Shown: piece by piece, positions 12,202 to 24,926 of the stretch
Layout of the letters: the number at the start of each line of letters is the position of its first letter
Numbering within the stretch: position 1 is the stretch's first letter
Assembly (NCBI GenBank): GCA_963921195.1
Contig: OY992540.1
Span: 42,059,890-42,123,889, forward strand
Length of the DNA stretch: 64,000 nt
Source of the DNA: Pegoplata infirma
Taxonomy: Eukaryota > Arthropoda > Insecta > Diptera > Anthomyiidae
Direction: 5' to 3'
Program-made: the position numbers and the translations under genes
The notes under the pieces: generated by a model
Databases searched by the model: none
What the model was told of the DNA's origin: nothing
Seen by the model: only the letters and a program-made list of their open reading frames with translations

Positions 12202-12408
12202 TAACGGGGCTTCGACGCCAACATGAATGCACTATTAAGCTAACTGAAATGTCACTTTTTCACAGCAATTTAAATTGTCTTGTATAATAAAAATGAGTAA
12301 AAACTTTTTTAACAATTTCCCTATAATTCCTCGCGTTGCCAAAATTATTTTTTTTTATATGGAGTTTGGTAGTTTTTTTCCCGTGAAATCGAACAGAGTA
12401 CTATGCTT

Positions 12409-13135
12409 TACTATAGAAATTATTTTAATCACTTTTTGCTTCAATATTTAATTTTCAAAACAAGCGCTCCAAATGTTGCCGAAAACATGGCAAGCCTTTT
12501 TCATAAAACTGACAGAAATAAATTGTTTTTCTTATGTTCCTCTTTAACTTTTTCTTTCTACACAGAGTTGTATTTAGTGGTACTAATTTTATCAACAAAA
12601 AAATATTAAAAATGGTTGGCAAGGCGACAAGAAGGTTGTAAGATATACTAAATCAACGATGTAGAGCCATCTATATGTCATTGTTGGGAGCTTCTTAAAA
12701 GCTTTTTAGGTTTGTAAATAGAATAAAATATTAAAACGTGATGCCATATTTTCTGAAAACTATAAACCCAAATAAAGTTTGCAATATTTACAACAGTGTT
12801 TGTTTTTAAACCAAAGACCAGAACCCTGGTATTTAGTTCAGACCCCTAGAGGTTGTATGCGCATTGTAAATATAGAGGGCGTATACTTATTTTTTCCAGT
12901 AAATTCCGGAAACGGAAGAGAAGAAAAAAATATTTATTATTAGAAAAATGAATGAAAAATGAATTTGCTTTATTGATTTTTATGTGGTAATCAAGATTTC
13001 AGTCATTAACAAATGAAATTAAGAACTTTTAATAAACTGCCGGAAACAGTTATAAAAAACGCCATCTAGTGAACAGTAAAAAGAAGAAGCATTTGCTGCA
13101 TCTTTGTTATATATGTCTTTGTTTAGTTACTCCAT
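12409..13135. other. Spacer without recognised gene
   Basis: Somewhat less repetitive DNA. An open frame at 12403-12609 lacks motif or splice support. Nothing further recognised. Confidence 0.5.
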
Positions 13136-13139
13136 TTAA

Positions 13140-14745
13140 AATGTTTTTTTTAGAAAAAAATCACATGAAAATGTTTTTTGGATTATTTTTAATTTTATAG
13201 ATTTTTTTTTATTTAATTTTTAATTTTAAATTTTAGTATTTTTGCTGTAGCACATTCAGTTAGGAATTTTATTGCAAATAAGTTAAAAAAAAATATATAA
13301 CGGATTTTGGAAATTTATAGAAAGGAACCGCAATTTTTTTTATTTTCGCTTTTGCACCTTAAGTTAATCCATCAAATTCAAGTATGTATAACTTTTAGAA
13401 AATTTATATAAAAACTCATGTTTAGAAATGTATGCCGGTGATCCCCAATTTTAACTATTTTTGCTCCAGCAGCTCTAGTTAAGCCTTAAAATGCTAGTTA
13501 AGTATTTTTTTAGAAAAAAGTCATATAAATGGATTTTTGGGAATTTATATTGGTGATCTCCAATTTCTGCTATTTTCATTTTAGATCCCCAGTTTTTGCT
13601 ATTTTTGTTCCAGCAACACTAGTTAAGCCTAAAAAGGAAGCAACGATTTTTTTAGAAAAATTTATATTAAAATGGATTTTTGGTAATTTATAGAAATAGA
13701 ATGATTTTTAGAAATAGAAAAATTTATATTCAAATGAATTTTTAGAAGATTATGGCAACGATTCCCGGTTTTTGATATTTTCGTTCTTGCACTTTTAAAA
13801 AGCCATAAAAAGCAAGTAAATTATTTATAGACAAAATTTATATAAAAATGAATTTTTGGGAATTTATTGGGATGATCGAAAATTTTGGTTTTTTTCGCTC
13901 TAGATCCCCAGTTTTTGCTTTTTTTGCTCCAGCACCTCTATTTAAGCTATACAATACAAGTAAAGTTTTTTTTTTTAGAAAAAATTGATAATAAGATGAA
14001 TGATCCCCAATTTTAGATATTTTTGCTGTAGCACCTCTAGTAAGGTATAAAATGTAATTAAGTTAAAAAAATAAACATAAAAAACATTTTTATATAATTT
14101 TTTTCTATTTTTGGGAATTTATTAAGAGTACCTTAAGTTTTTGCTATTTTCGCTCTAGATCCCCAGTTTTTTGCTATTTTTCTCCAGCACCTCAATTTAA
14201 GCGATAAAAATACAAGTAAAGTTTTTTTTTTTAGAAAAAAGTGATAATAAAATGGATGATCCCCAATTTTAGCTATTGTCGCTGAAGCACCACTAGTAAG
14301 GTATAAAATGTAGTTAAGTTAAAAAAGTAAACATAAAAGAGATTTTGGAAATTTATATCGATGAATACCAATTTTTGATATTTTCGCTCTTGCACGTCTA
14401 GTTAATCCATAATATGCCAGTAAACACTTGTAGAAAATTTATATTGAAATGCATATTTGAAAATTTATGGCGATGATTCGTAATTTTGAGTATTTTCGAT
14501 ATATCACCTATAGTTAAGCCATTTTTGGGAATTGGTAGGGATGATCCCCAATTTTTGTTATTTTGGCTTTAGATCCCTAGTTTTTACTATTTTCGCTCAA
14601 GTTATGCCATAGAATGCAAGTAAATTAAAAAAAAATAAAAAAATACATAAAAATGGATTTTTAAAAATTTTTAAGAATGATCTCCAATATTTGCTATTTT
14701 CCCTCTACCCCACATAAAAGCGATATTTTTCTTTTTCTACAAAAA
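13140..14745 (-). repeat. Degenerate satellite block 1 (reverse orientation)
   Basis: Monomers of about 85-145 bp repeat the phrases gatccccaattttt, gctattttcgctc and agcacctctagttaagcc. These are the complement of the phrases in the block from 15560. Copies are highly diverged and AT-rich. No coding potential. Confidence 0.8.
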
Positions 14746-15555
14746 AAGAAAATTAAATCAATTTATTTTATTTCGTATTGCAGTTGCTGCAACATGACAT
14801 ACAAGGTTCAGCGCAGGTTTTAGAGGTTTCCAAGTAAACAGGCAAACACACAACAAGTAATAAAAGGCACAAAATGTTATGCCGCTAAAAACATGAAATG
14901 TTAAACGTACATGAACTAAATGAACCATATTATGTTGTTGGATGTATAGAGATATGTAGTAAAGATGGTTGGGGTTGGTGGTTACACATATTGTGTTTTC
15001 CACATAGTTGCAACATCCATCCATATATATAAATAAATGTTTTCCTGTCAATTGTACAAAATATATTCTAAAATTGCATTGCAAAGCATAATATAATTGT
15101 GTATAAAACAATGCAGTTGTAAGTAAGTAGGACTAGGGATAAAATTCCGATACTTATTCGCACACACATACATTTAAACATACTCGTATTTATTTATTCA
15201 CATTCAAATACGTCAGTCGTTTGTTTGTATCACATTGCAATGTCGATGAATTTCAAGTGAACAACAAATTAAAAGTGGGTTATTGCATTGCAGTGCACCG
15301 GTGCAATGGTACAATATGAACCTATTCGTTACGTAGTTCAGTCAGTGATAGTCCACCCACATACGAATATAAATAAGTTAACAACAACATGGATGCTGTA
15401 GAATGTTGCAATACAACTACAGACATATTATGTGTTACGCGTTTTGTTAGTGATGTTTTCTAGCAGAGCTGTAAATGCTGCAGTAGTTTAAAAAAAAGGC
15501 AAATTAAAGTGTTGACTGGAATAAATTAAATTTGACACTAAATTTATTTCCATTT
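14746..15555. other. Unique island between inverted satellite blocks
   Basis: An ~800-bp stretch of non-satellite sequence with higher complexity (acatgacatacaaggttcag, gtgcaccggtgcaatgg). The minus-strand open frame here is hydrophobic and low in information and I do not call it. It sits exactly where the flanking satellite switches orientation. Confidence 0.5.
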
Positions 15556-15559
15556 AATA

Positions 15560-18500
15560 GCTTAGCTAGAGGTGATAGAGCGAAAACAGCATATATTTGA
15601 GGAAATTGCTTATAAATTTCCTAAAATCAATTTTTATACGATTTTTATTTGGTTTTTAAGAAATTTACTTCATTATTGAGCGAAAATAGCTAAATTTGGG
15701 GATCACCTCATAAATTTCCAAAAATCCAATTTTATATGACTTTTTTTTTAAAATTTAATTAAAAATTAAAAATTTTCTTTGCATTAACTAAAGGTGCAAA
15801 AATAAAAATAGCTAATCGCTATAAATTTTATTTTTTTAAATTTACTCGCATTTTATAGCTTAATTAGAAGTGCTAAAGTGAAAACAGCAAAAACTCAAGA
15901 CCATTGCTATAAATTTTCAAAAATACATTTCATATCTTTTTTTAATTTACTAGCATTTTGTGGTTCTGGAGGGAAAAAAGCTTAAATTGGAGATCATCTC
16001 ATAAATTTACAAAAATCCACTTTCATCTCATTTTTTTCTAAAAAATTTAACTTGAAAGTAAGAATAGCTGAAATTGTTGATCAATGCTATAAATTTTCAA
16101 AAAAAAGTTTTATATGATTTTTCTAATTTTTCTAGAGGCGCTAGAGTAAAAATAAAAAAAATGGGGATTATGGCTATAAATTTTCAAAAATAAATTTCTA
16201 TATGATTTTTTTCTAAAAATGTTTAATGGATCTAGCATCTAAATCATTCCCTACACTTAAAAAAAAAAACCTTGTCAAATTACTAGAAAAAGTCTTTTTA
16301 TCCCATTTTACCAATATTTGACAGTTTTCTTTGCTATTTAACAAAAAATTTTCTATCAAAATTCTCATTTTTTTTAATTTTAAATTTTTTTGTAATTTTA
16401 CAAATTTCCAAGGCAATTTTACGAAAACAATTTAATAAATTCACGAGAATTCCTTGTAAGTTTTATTTTCCCCAAAAAGTTGTAAATTTACAATTTTATT
16501 GGTAAAATTCTCGTAAAATTACAAAAAAGCTCGAAATTTTTACTAAGAATTTTTGTAAAATAGGAGGTAGCTAAAAATTTAGTAAAATCATGAGAATTCC
16601 TTGTAAGTTTTATGACATCAAAAAATTAGTAAATTTACAAATTTATTGGTAAAAAGCTTGTAAAACACAAATTTATTGGTAAAAAGGACCTCCAGATAAA
16701 AAAAACTAAAAATTTAGAATATCCCTAAAAGTTTTCAAAAATTAATTTTGATTTAAGTAAATAATCAGAGTCTATTGACATGCCTTAACAGGAGGGCAAC
16801 AGCCAAAATAACTGAATCCGGTGATCATTCTTATAAATTAAAAAAAAGTATATATTATTTTGTTTTTAATGCTTTTATTGCACTAAAATTCTTAACTAGT
16901 GGCACTATAGCTGAAATTGGGGATCGTACCTATTAATTTAAACCCGGTTTTATAAAAATTTTTTCGAAAAATTTTTATTATTGCTATAAATTTTGTAAAA
17001 TTAATATTTATATTAATAAATTTCTAAAAAATTTAAGTTTTATTTTATGGACTTACTAGAGGTGCTTGAGCGGAAATAGCTGAAATTGCAGATTATTGCT
17101 ATAAATTCCAAAAATCCATTTTACATGATTTTTTTAAACAACTTTAAGTCAAAATAGAAAAACTGGGGAACTACAAAAAAAAAATTTACATGATGCCAGA
17201 ACCAAAACATCTAAAATTTGGGATTATCCCTAAAATTTTTTAAAAATCCTATCAGTTCTTATCATCGGTATAAATTTGCGGATTGTTGGTATAAGTTTCA
17301 AAAAACTTTTTTTTTTAACTTGACTATTGGACCAAAATAGCAAAAATGGGGGATCATTCTTATAAGTTTCCAAAAAATAATTTCTACTTTTTTTAATCCT
17401 TAACTAGAAAAAAGCAAAAGGTGGGGATCATCCGTAAACATTTTCAAAAATTCATTTTTATATACTTTTTTCCTAAGAAATTTTTTTAAAGATCATAAAA
17501 CTTAATAATGTTTTTCTAACAAACTTAGTATCCCATTTTTTGATTTAACTAGAGGTGCTATGGCCAAAAAAGCTAAATCGGGTGATCATTATAAATTCCA
17601 AAAAATACATTTTTATATGATTTTTGCTAATTAAATCCTTAACTAGATGTGATATAGCAAAATATCTGAAATTTGGGACCATGCCTATCAATTTCATTCT
17701 TATAAAATTTTTTTTTAAATCCTTAACTAGAAAAAAACTAAATTTGGGAATCATCGGTAAAAAGTTTCACAAATTCATTTTTATATGATTTTTTTTCTAA
17801 CAATTTTTTTAGAGATCATAAAACTTAATAATGTTTTCCTAAAAAACTTAGTATCCCATTTTATGACTTAACTAGAGGTGTTAGACCCAAAAAAGCTAAA
17901 TCTGGTGATCATTCTTATAAATTTCAAAAAATCTATTTTTATATGATGTTTGCTAAAAAGCTTAAATTGCAATAAAATCCTTAACTAGTTGTGATATAGC
18001 AAACATAGCTGAAATTTGGGATCATACCTATAAATTTCATTATTATAAATTTCCAAAAAATAATTTCTAGGTATTTTTTTTTTAAATCATTAACTAGTAA
18101 AAAAAACTAAATTTGGGGATCATCGGTAAAAAGTTTCAAAAATTAATTTTTATATGATTTATTTTCTAAGAATTTTTTAGAGATCATAAAAATTAAAAAT
18201 GTTTTTCTAAAAAACTTAGTATCCCATTTTATGACTTAACTAGAGGTGCTAGACCGAAAAAAGTTAAATCTGGTTATCATTCTTATAAATTTCAAAAAAT
18301 CCATTTTTATATGATTTTTGCTAAAAAGCTTAAATTGGAATTAAATCCTTAGCTAGTTGTGGTATAGCAAAAATAGCTTAAATTTGTCATCTTACCAATC
18401 AATTTCATTTCTATAAATTTCCAGAAAAGTATTACTACGTATTTTTTTTAAATCCTTAGCAAGAAAAAAAAAGTTGGGTATCATCGGTAAAAATTAAAAA

Positions 18501-20610
18501 AAAAAATAATTTTTATATGATTTTTTTCATAACAAATTTTTTAGAGATCATAAAACTTAATAATGCACGTCGTTGAAGGAACATGTGGTATTGCTATGGA
18601 CCAACCGGTCTATGCGAGGAGTTCAAAATTTTGAGCTCCGCCACCCCTAACCTAACATAACCTAAAACTTAACTAAACTTAAATAATATTTTTCTAAAAA
18701 ACTTAGTATCCCATTTATGGCCTAACTAGAGGTGCTAGAGCCAAAAGGGTTAAATATGGTGATCATTCTTATAAATTTTAAAATATGATAGGTATGATCA
18801 ATTTCATTCTTATAAATTTCCAAAAAATAATTTCTACTGTTTTTTTTTTAATCTTTAACTAAGCTAAAGTTGGGGATCATCGATAAAAATTTAAAAAAAT
18901 TAATTTTTATATGAAATTTGGGATCATATCTATCAATTTCATTCTTATAAATTTTTTTTTAGAGATCATATAACTTAATAATGTTTTTCTAAAAAACTTA
19001 GTATCCCATTTTGTGCTTTAGAGGTGCTAGAGCCAAAAAAGTTACATATGGTGATCATTCTTATAAATTTAAAAAAATTCGTTTTATATGATTTTTGCTA
19101 AAAAGCTTAAATTGCAATTAAATCCTTAACTAGATGTGATATAGCAAAAATAGCTGAAATTTGGGATCATACCTATCTATCAATTTCATTCTTATAAATT
19201 TCCAAAAAAATAATTTCTACGTATTTTTTTTTAATCCTTAACTAGAAAAAAGCAAAAGTTGGGGATCATCGGTAAAAATTTTCAAAAATTAATTTTTATA
19301 TGATTTTTTTCCTAACAAATTTTTTTTAGAGATCATACAACTTAAAAATGTTTTTCTAAAAACCTTAGTATGACCTTACTAGAGGTGCTAGACCAAAAAA
19401 GGCTAAATCTGGTGATCATTCTTATAAATTTCAAAAAATCCATTTTTATATGATATTTGCTAAAAACCTTAAATTGCTTAAATTGCAATTAAATCCTAGT
19501 TGTGATATAGCAAAAATAGCTGAAATTTGGGATCTTACATATCAATTTCATTCCAAAAATCCATTTTTATATGATTTTTGGTAAAAAGCTTAAATTGCAA
19601 TTAAATCCTTAACTAGTTGTGATATAGCAAAAATAGATGAAATTTGGGATCATACCTATCAATTTCGTTCTTATAATTTTTTTTTTAAATCCTTAACTAG
19701 AAAAAAGCTAAAGTTGGGGATCATCGGTAAAGATTAAAAAAAAAAATAATTTTTATATAATTTTTTTCCTAACAAATTTTTTTAGAGAATATAAAACTTA
19801 ATAATGTTTTTCTAAAAAACTTAGTATCCCTAAATCTTAGTATTGCTAAAGCCAAAAAAAGTTAAATATTGTGATCATTCTGAATAATTTCAAAAAATCC
19901 ATTTTATAGGATTTTTGCTAAAAAGCTTAAATTGCAAGTAGATCCTTAACTAGATGTAATATGGCAAAAAAAGCTAAAATTTCATTCTTATAAATTTGCA
20001 AAAAAAATTCTACGTATTTTTTTTTTAAATCCTTAACTAGAAAAGTTTTTAGCTGAAATTTGGGATCATATCTATCAATTTCATTCTTATACATTTTTTT
20101 TAAATCCTTAACTAGAATAAAGCTAAATTTGGGGATCATATAACTCAATAATGTTTTTCTAAAAAAGAGCCAAAATAGTTAAATATGGTGATCATTCTTA
20201 TAAATTTCAAAAAATCCGATTTTTGCTAAAAAGCTTAAATTGAAATTAAATCCTTAACTAGATGTGATATAGCAAAAATAGCTGAAATTTGGTATCTTAC
20301 CTATAAATTTCCAAAAATTATTTTTTTTATAATTTTTTTTCTAAAAAACTTTACTTTTGCTTTTATTGCAATCGTTGAAATTTTTACAAAATAAAATATT
20401 TTTATATAATTTTTGTTTGTTTAAATCCTTGACTAAACTAGAACGAAAAAATTAAGGATCATCGCTTAAAATTTACAAAATTAAATTTTTATACGATTTT
20501 TTTAAAACACAACTTTACTTGGATTTTATGGCTTAATCAGAGGTGCTCGACCATAAAAAGCAAACATTGGGATTTAACAAAAATCCATGTTTGCGTGATT
20601 CTATTTAATT
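15560..20610 (+). repeat. Degenerate satellite block 2 (forward orientation)
   Basis: Repeated phrases are aactagaggtgctag, aaatagctgaaatttggg, gatcatcgctataaattt and atttttatatgattttt, in monomers of about 85-145 bp. From about 17520 to 19830 three monomers form a higher-order unit marked by cttagtatccc at 17524, 17847, 18215, 18712, 18997, 19364 (degenerate) and 19820. Around 16255-16700 it contains a family F (gtaaaattacaa) insertion. Confidence 0.85.
18565..18674 (+). mobile_element. 5'-truncated retroposon fragment with CCTAA-rich tail
   Basis: About 110 bp of unrelated sequence interrupts a satellite monomer. It ends cacccctaacctaacataac. The flanks aaacttaataat (18553-18564) and aaacttaaataat (18675-18687) look like a 12-13 bp target duplication with one added base. 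This pattern fits target-primed reverse transcription of a LINE or SINE. The parent element is unknown. Confidence 0.6.
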
Positions 20611-20615
20611 CTAAA

Positions 20616-21187
20616 CAAGTAAGAGTCTTAAATTCGGCTGTGCCAAATCTTTTATACCCTCCAACACGTTTAAAATAAAAAAAAAATATATCGCAGGGGC
20701 GTCTTTATTTTTTTGGTGGGGGGGTCTGCGGAGTTGGTGGGGAAAACTGTACCCCCGCTATATATGTTTACAAATTATTTGTTTATTATATTTTCGCTTA
20801 AATAATAAAACTTTATTGTTATTTTAAATTAATTTCTATATAACCTGAAAAAAATCGAATTTTCTAACCCCCTTGGTCCAAGCGCAGGTCTATGAACATA
20901 ATATGGCATACAAATGTTACATTTGTTGAGCAAAAATTAAAAAAAACTCGTAAAAGTATCGTATTTTTCCTTACCAATAACATAAGAGATATTCTTGCCC
21001 AATTTCAGGGGTTAGTTCTTTTGGCTTGGACTGCATCGTTATTTCTACAGACGGACGGACGGTCATCGCTAGAGTGTCTTAGATTCTATCATGGATCAAT
21101 ATTATATATACTTTGTGGGGTCCCCGACCGATATTTCGATGTGTTACACACGGTATGATAAAGTGAGTATACCCCCATACTGTGGTT
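20616..21187 (-). mobile_element. INE-1-like subfamily B in satellite
   Basis: It begins caagtaagagtcttaaattc with a ttcggctgtgccaaa hairpin and ataccctccaacac. It ends tactgtggttg, lacking the usual final ggagggtata. It interrupts the satellite, which resumes at 21188. The closest relative in this window is at 58326. Confidence 0.75.
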
Positions 21188-21415
21188 GTTTTTCTAAAAA
21201 ACTTAGTACAGAATTTTATGACTTTACTGGAGGTGCTAGATTCAAAATAGCTGAATCTTGTGATCATTCTTATAATTTTCAAAAAAAATATTTTTATATA
21301 ATTTTTTTTCTTAAAAGCTTTTTGCAATTAAATCTTTAAAAGCTTTTTGCAATTAAATCTAAAATTTGGGATCATCCCCAAAAATTTCCAGAAATCCATA
21401 AAGCTAAAAACCCAA
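21188..21415 (+). repeat. Satellite remnant
   Basis: Satellite phrases aaaaaacttagta, ggaggtgctaga and tgatcattcttata continue after the INE-1-like insertion, then fade. Confidence 0.7.
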
Positions 21416-21791
21416 AAATTGGTATTTAGAGCGTATAGAGATTTTTTAAAATAAATCCTAAGATAATTTTTTTTTTTTGTAAACTCCAGATCTGCCAAAT
21501 GATCTTTAAAGAGCCTTTTGGTAATAAATAAGATTATTCTAGTTTTTGCTAATTAAAGTTAGCAATATTTCGTGGTACAAATAGTAGTTAGAAATCTTTA
21601 TGGTTACAAATATCGCAAAGTATGTACATTTAAATTTTAATAAAGTATTTTAGAACTCCTTGTTTGTGGTATTTTAGCTTTTTGTTCTATTACATTTACA
21701 ACAAAAATTCCTACAAACACATTTGTACAATTGCAACATTGACAATTGTACTGGCAGCAGCAACAACTATTCTGGCAACTGGTGCACAACC

Positions 21792-22178
21792 AAGGACTTT
21801 ACATTGGCCCAAAGAGGATGTTTAAACTTGGGATGCTAAAATAATTTTGTCATTTTGACATCTGGAACAATATGGTACATAGAAAAAAGTTAAAACGTTG
21901 CCATATCAACAAATAATTTATTTGTATTAACAAATTGTGTTGTTAAATAGAATATCAATTATTTTATTTGTCAATACAATTAAATTTTTTGTCAATATGA
22001 CAAAATTTTGATAATTTTAAAATCATTAAAAAAATATTTTGTCTTTAATTAAATTTTAGTTAAAAAAAAAAACAAACAAATATGAGCTACAACCGATGAC
22101 ACCAAAGGTCCAAATACCAAATTGTTTTAGCTTCCCAAGTTTGAACATCCTCTTAAGGGGACGCGTTGTAAAGTCCTT
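21792..22178. mobile_element. 387-bp TIR element
   Basis: Ends aaggactttaca ... tgtaaagtcctt. Imperfect inverted arms of about 60 bp share gaggatgtt(t/c)aaacttggga. No clear target duplication and no coding sequence. Confidence 0.65.
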
Positions 22179-22755
22179 ATACACTACAATATATGGAATG
22201 TATTTTGAAATAAACATATAGAAAAAAAAACTTGGAAATACAAAATGTATGTATGGCTTGGTGACTGCAGTCATTTACAGGATATCGGGAGGCTAAGTTT
22301 GCCACAAAATAGCGCGAGGCAACTGTGATAGTCAAAATTTTTTTGTAATTTTAGTTGCAGTTGTTTTGTTTTTTATTTTGTTGTCTCATATTGTAGTCGT
22401 AGTTGCTGTTATTGCTTAATTTAAACAAGGAAATCCAAGTAAAACATTGCATCGTTTATAGCCTGTAAACTATGATTGTGCAATGCATAAAAAAATAACT
22501 AACTGTGGGGTTTTGTTTTTGTTTTCCAACTTTAAAAACACAAAACTCATTTTACTGAAAAAATCACTTAATGCTTAAGGGAATTAAATTGCACAAAAAG
22601 CGGAAATAGTTTTATATCCGTTTGGTTATTACTCATTTTCTATTTTGTATGTTTGTTGCACTTTGCTTGAACAGCGACATGGATTAAATAAATTTTTTGT
22701 GTTTGTGTTTAACACTAGCTGCGAAAAAAATATATTAAACAGCTTTAATTAAAGT
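22179..22755. other. Spacer, no gene recognised
   Basis: Mixed AT-rich sequence after the TIR element. I see no coding, RNA or repeat signal I can name. Confidence 0.5.
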
Positions 22756-22759
22756 TTGA

Positions 22760-24914
22760 TAGGTGCTAGAGCGAAAATAGCTAAAATTTGGGATCATAGC
22801 TATAAATTTCGAAAAATCAATTTTTTTCTATGATTTTTTCATAAAAAACTTTTATGACTTAACGAAAGGTTTGAATCGCTATTTCATCACTATGAATTGT
22901 ACAATTCAAATATTAACTAGAGGTCTTAGTGCAAAAACATCAAAATCTAGAGATCATCCCCATAAATTTTAAAAATCCATTTTATAAAAATGTTTTTTAT
23001 AGAAACTTTACTTGCATTTTGAGGTGAAAATAACTGAAATTGAAGATCATATCAATAATTTTTTTTAATCAATATTTATATATTTTTTTTAATAAACACT
23101 CTACTTTCAGTTTATGACGTAACTAGAGGTGATAGACTAAAAATTGCCGATATTGTGAATTATCAAATCTATTTTTATTAGAATTTTTTATAAAAAAAAA
23201 CTATACTAATTGCAATTAAATCCTTAACTAGAAGTGATAGACTAAAAATAGCTGAAATTGGAGATCATTCCTATTAATTTTCAAAATTAATTTTTATATG
23301 ATTTTTTTCGAAAAACCTTTAATTGCTATTAAATCTTTTGACTAGAGTTTCTGTAGCAAAAATAGCTGAATTTTGGAATTATCAGTTAAATTTCCAAAAA
23401 TCAATTTTTAAATGAGTTTTTTTTATTTTAACTTTATATAAAATCCTTTTCTAGAGGTGTTAGAACGAAAATAACTAAAATAGGGGATCATCTGTGAAGT
23501 TTTTTTTTTTTTTTTAAATGTTCTTACATTTGTTTTAGACAAAATAGCGTTTTTGCAATATTTTTTTTTATTTTTTTAATTTTATGGCTTTTTACGTCGC
23601 AAAAATTGGGGATCACATCTATAAATTCCAAAAAAATTAATTTTTCTACGATATTTTTTTTTTTTAAACTTTGTATTTTATTATTTAACTAGAGGTTTAA
23701 GTCACTATTTCATTGCTATAATATAAACTATTAAATCATTAATTAGAGGTGTTAGTGCGAAAATATCTAAAGCAGGCGATCATCCCTTTAGTTTTTAAAA
23801 ATCAATTTTTATATGATTTTTTTAAACTTTATGTGCATTTTATGGCTTAACTACAGGTGTTAGACCGAAAATAGCTGAAATTGGGGATTATTCGTATAAA
23901 TTTACAAAAATTAATTTTTATATGATTTTTTTCTAAAAAACTTTAACTGCAATTCATAAATTAGATCCATAATTAGAGTTGCTTTAGTAATAATAGCTGA
24001 TAAGTATTAGATTTTTTTAAAAATTTATTTTTTATGACTTCTTTTTTTTTAAATCATATTATCTAATTCTAATTTTTTCTAATCCATTACTAGAGGTGAA
24101 ATTAATAAAAGGCCAAATTTGGTGATCATCGCTAGAAATTTCCAACAATTCATTTTTATATGATTCTTTCTTAAAAAAATCATTGCATTAAATCCTTTGA
24201 CTATAGTTTCAAGGGGAAAAATTGGGATCATCTATTTTTATATGAGTTTTTTTTTTTTTTAATTTAATTGAAATTAATTCTTTTGACTAGAGCAATGATT
24301 CCAAACCCTCGGAAACATTTGTTTTGTTATAATTTCACCAAAAAGTTTGCTAAACCACTGTTAATTTTGAATTCTAAAACAATTTCTAACTTTTTTTTAG
24401 TGTATGTGGGGACGTTTTTAAACTTAAAAGCGGGGCGCAAAAAAGGTTGGGAAACATAGGACTAGAGGCACTACAGTGAAAATAGCTGAAATTGAGGATC
24501 ATCCGTTTAAATTTCTAAAAACCCATTTATCTAAAAAAATACCTTGTATTTTTATGGTTAAATAAGGGGTCAAAAATAACTGAAATTGGGGATAATATAT
24601 AAATATATATAAGTTTCAAAAATACTTTTTTATATCATATTTTTCCAAAAAACGTTTATTGCATTTTATCATCGCTAAAAATTTGCCAAAAATTCATTTC
24701 TATAAAAATTTTTCTTAAAAAAAAACTTTACTTGCAATTATTGATTAACTAAAGGTAATACAGCAAAAATAGCTGAAATTGGAGATCATCTATAAATTTT
24801 TAAAAATAACATTTTAGATAAATTTTCTTTAGAACTTTAATTACATTTTATAGCTTAACTAAAGGTCATATTCTTTAATTAATGATTATCGCTATAAATT
24901 AAAAAAAAAAAAAA
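22760..24914 (+). repeat. Degenerate satellite block 3
   Basis: Same satellite as block 2, forward orientation, very diverged, with long T runs. It ends at the target duplication of the inverted/tandem element inserted at 24927. Confidence 0.8.
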
Positions 24915-24926
24915 ATTTTTATCCAT

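Larger units (their letters stand above)
9618..12408. mobile_element. Long-TIR element (family E), with nested insertions
   Basis: Both ends read catagtactctgttcgatt going inward, and the inverted arms are about 165 bp (roughly 11104-11295 and 12240-12407). The arms share phrases such as ggcaacgcga and aattatagggaaattgtt. The left tip (9618-9634) is separated from its arm by the hAT element at 9635. Two further lone tips of the same family lie at about 9571-9617 and 11385-11435. No coding sequence is seen. Confidence 0.65.

Noticed and set aside
14758..15111. 117-residue minus-strand open frame
   Set aside because: Hydrophobic AT-driven composition, no motif, no splice or promoter support.
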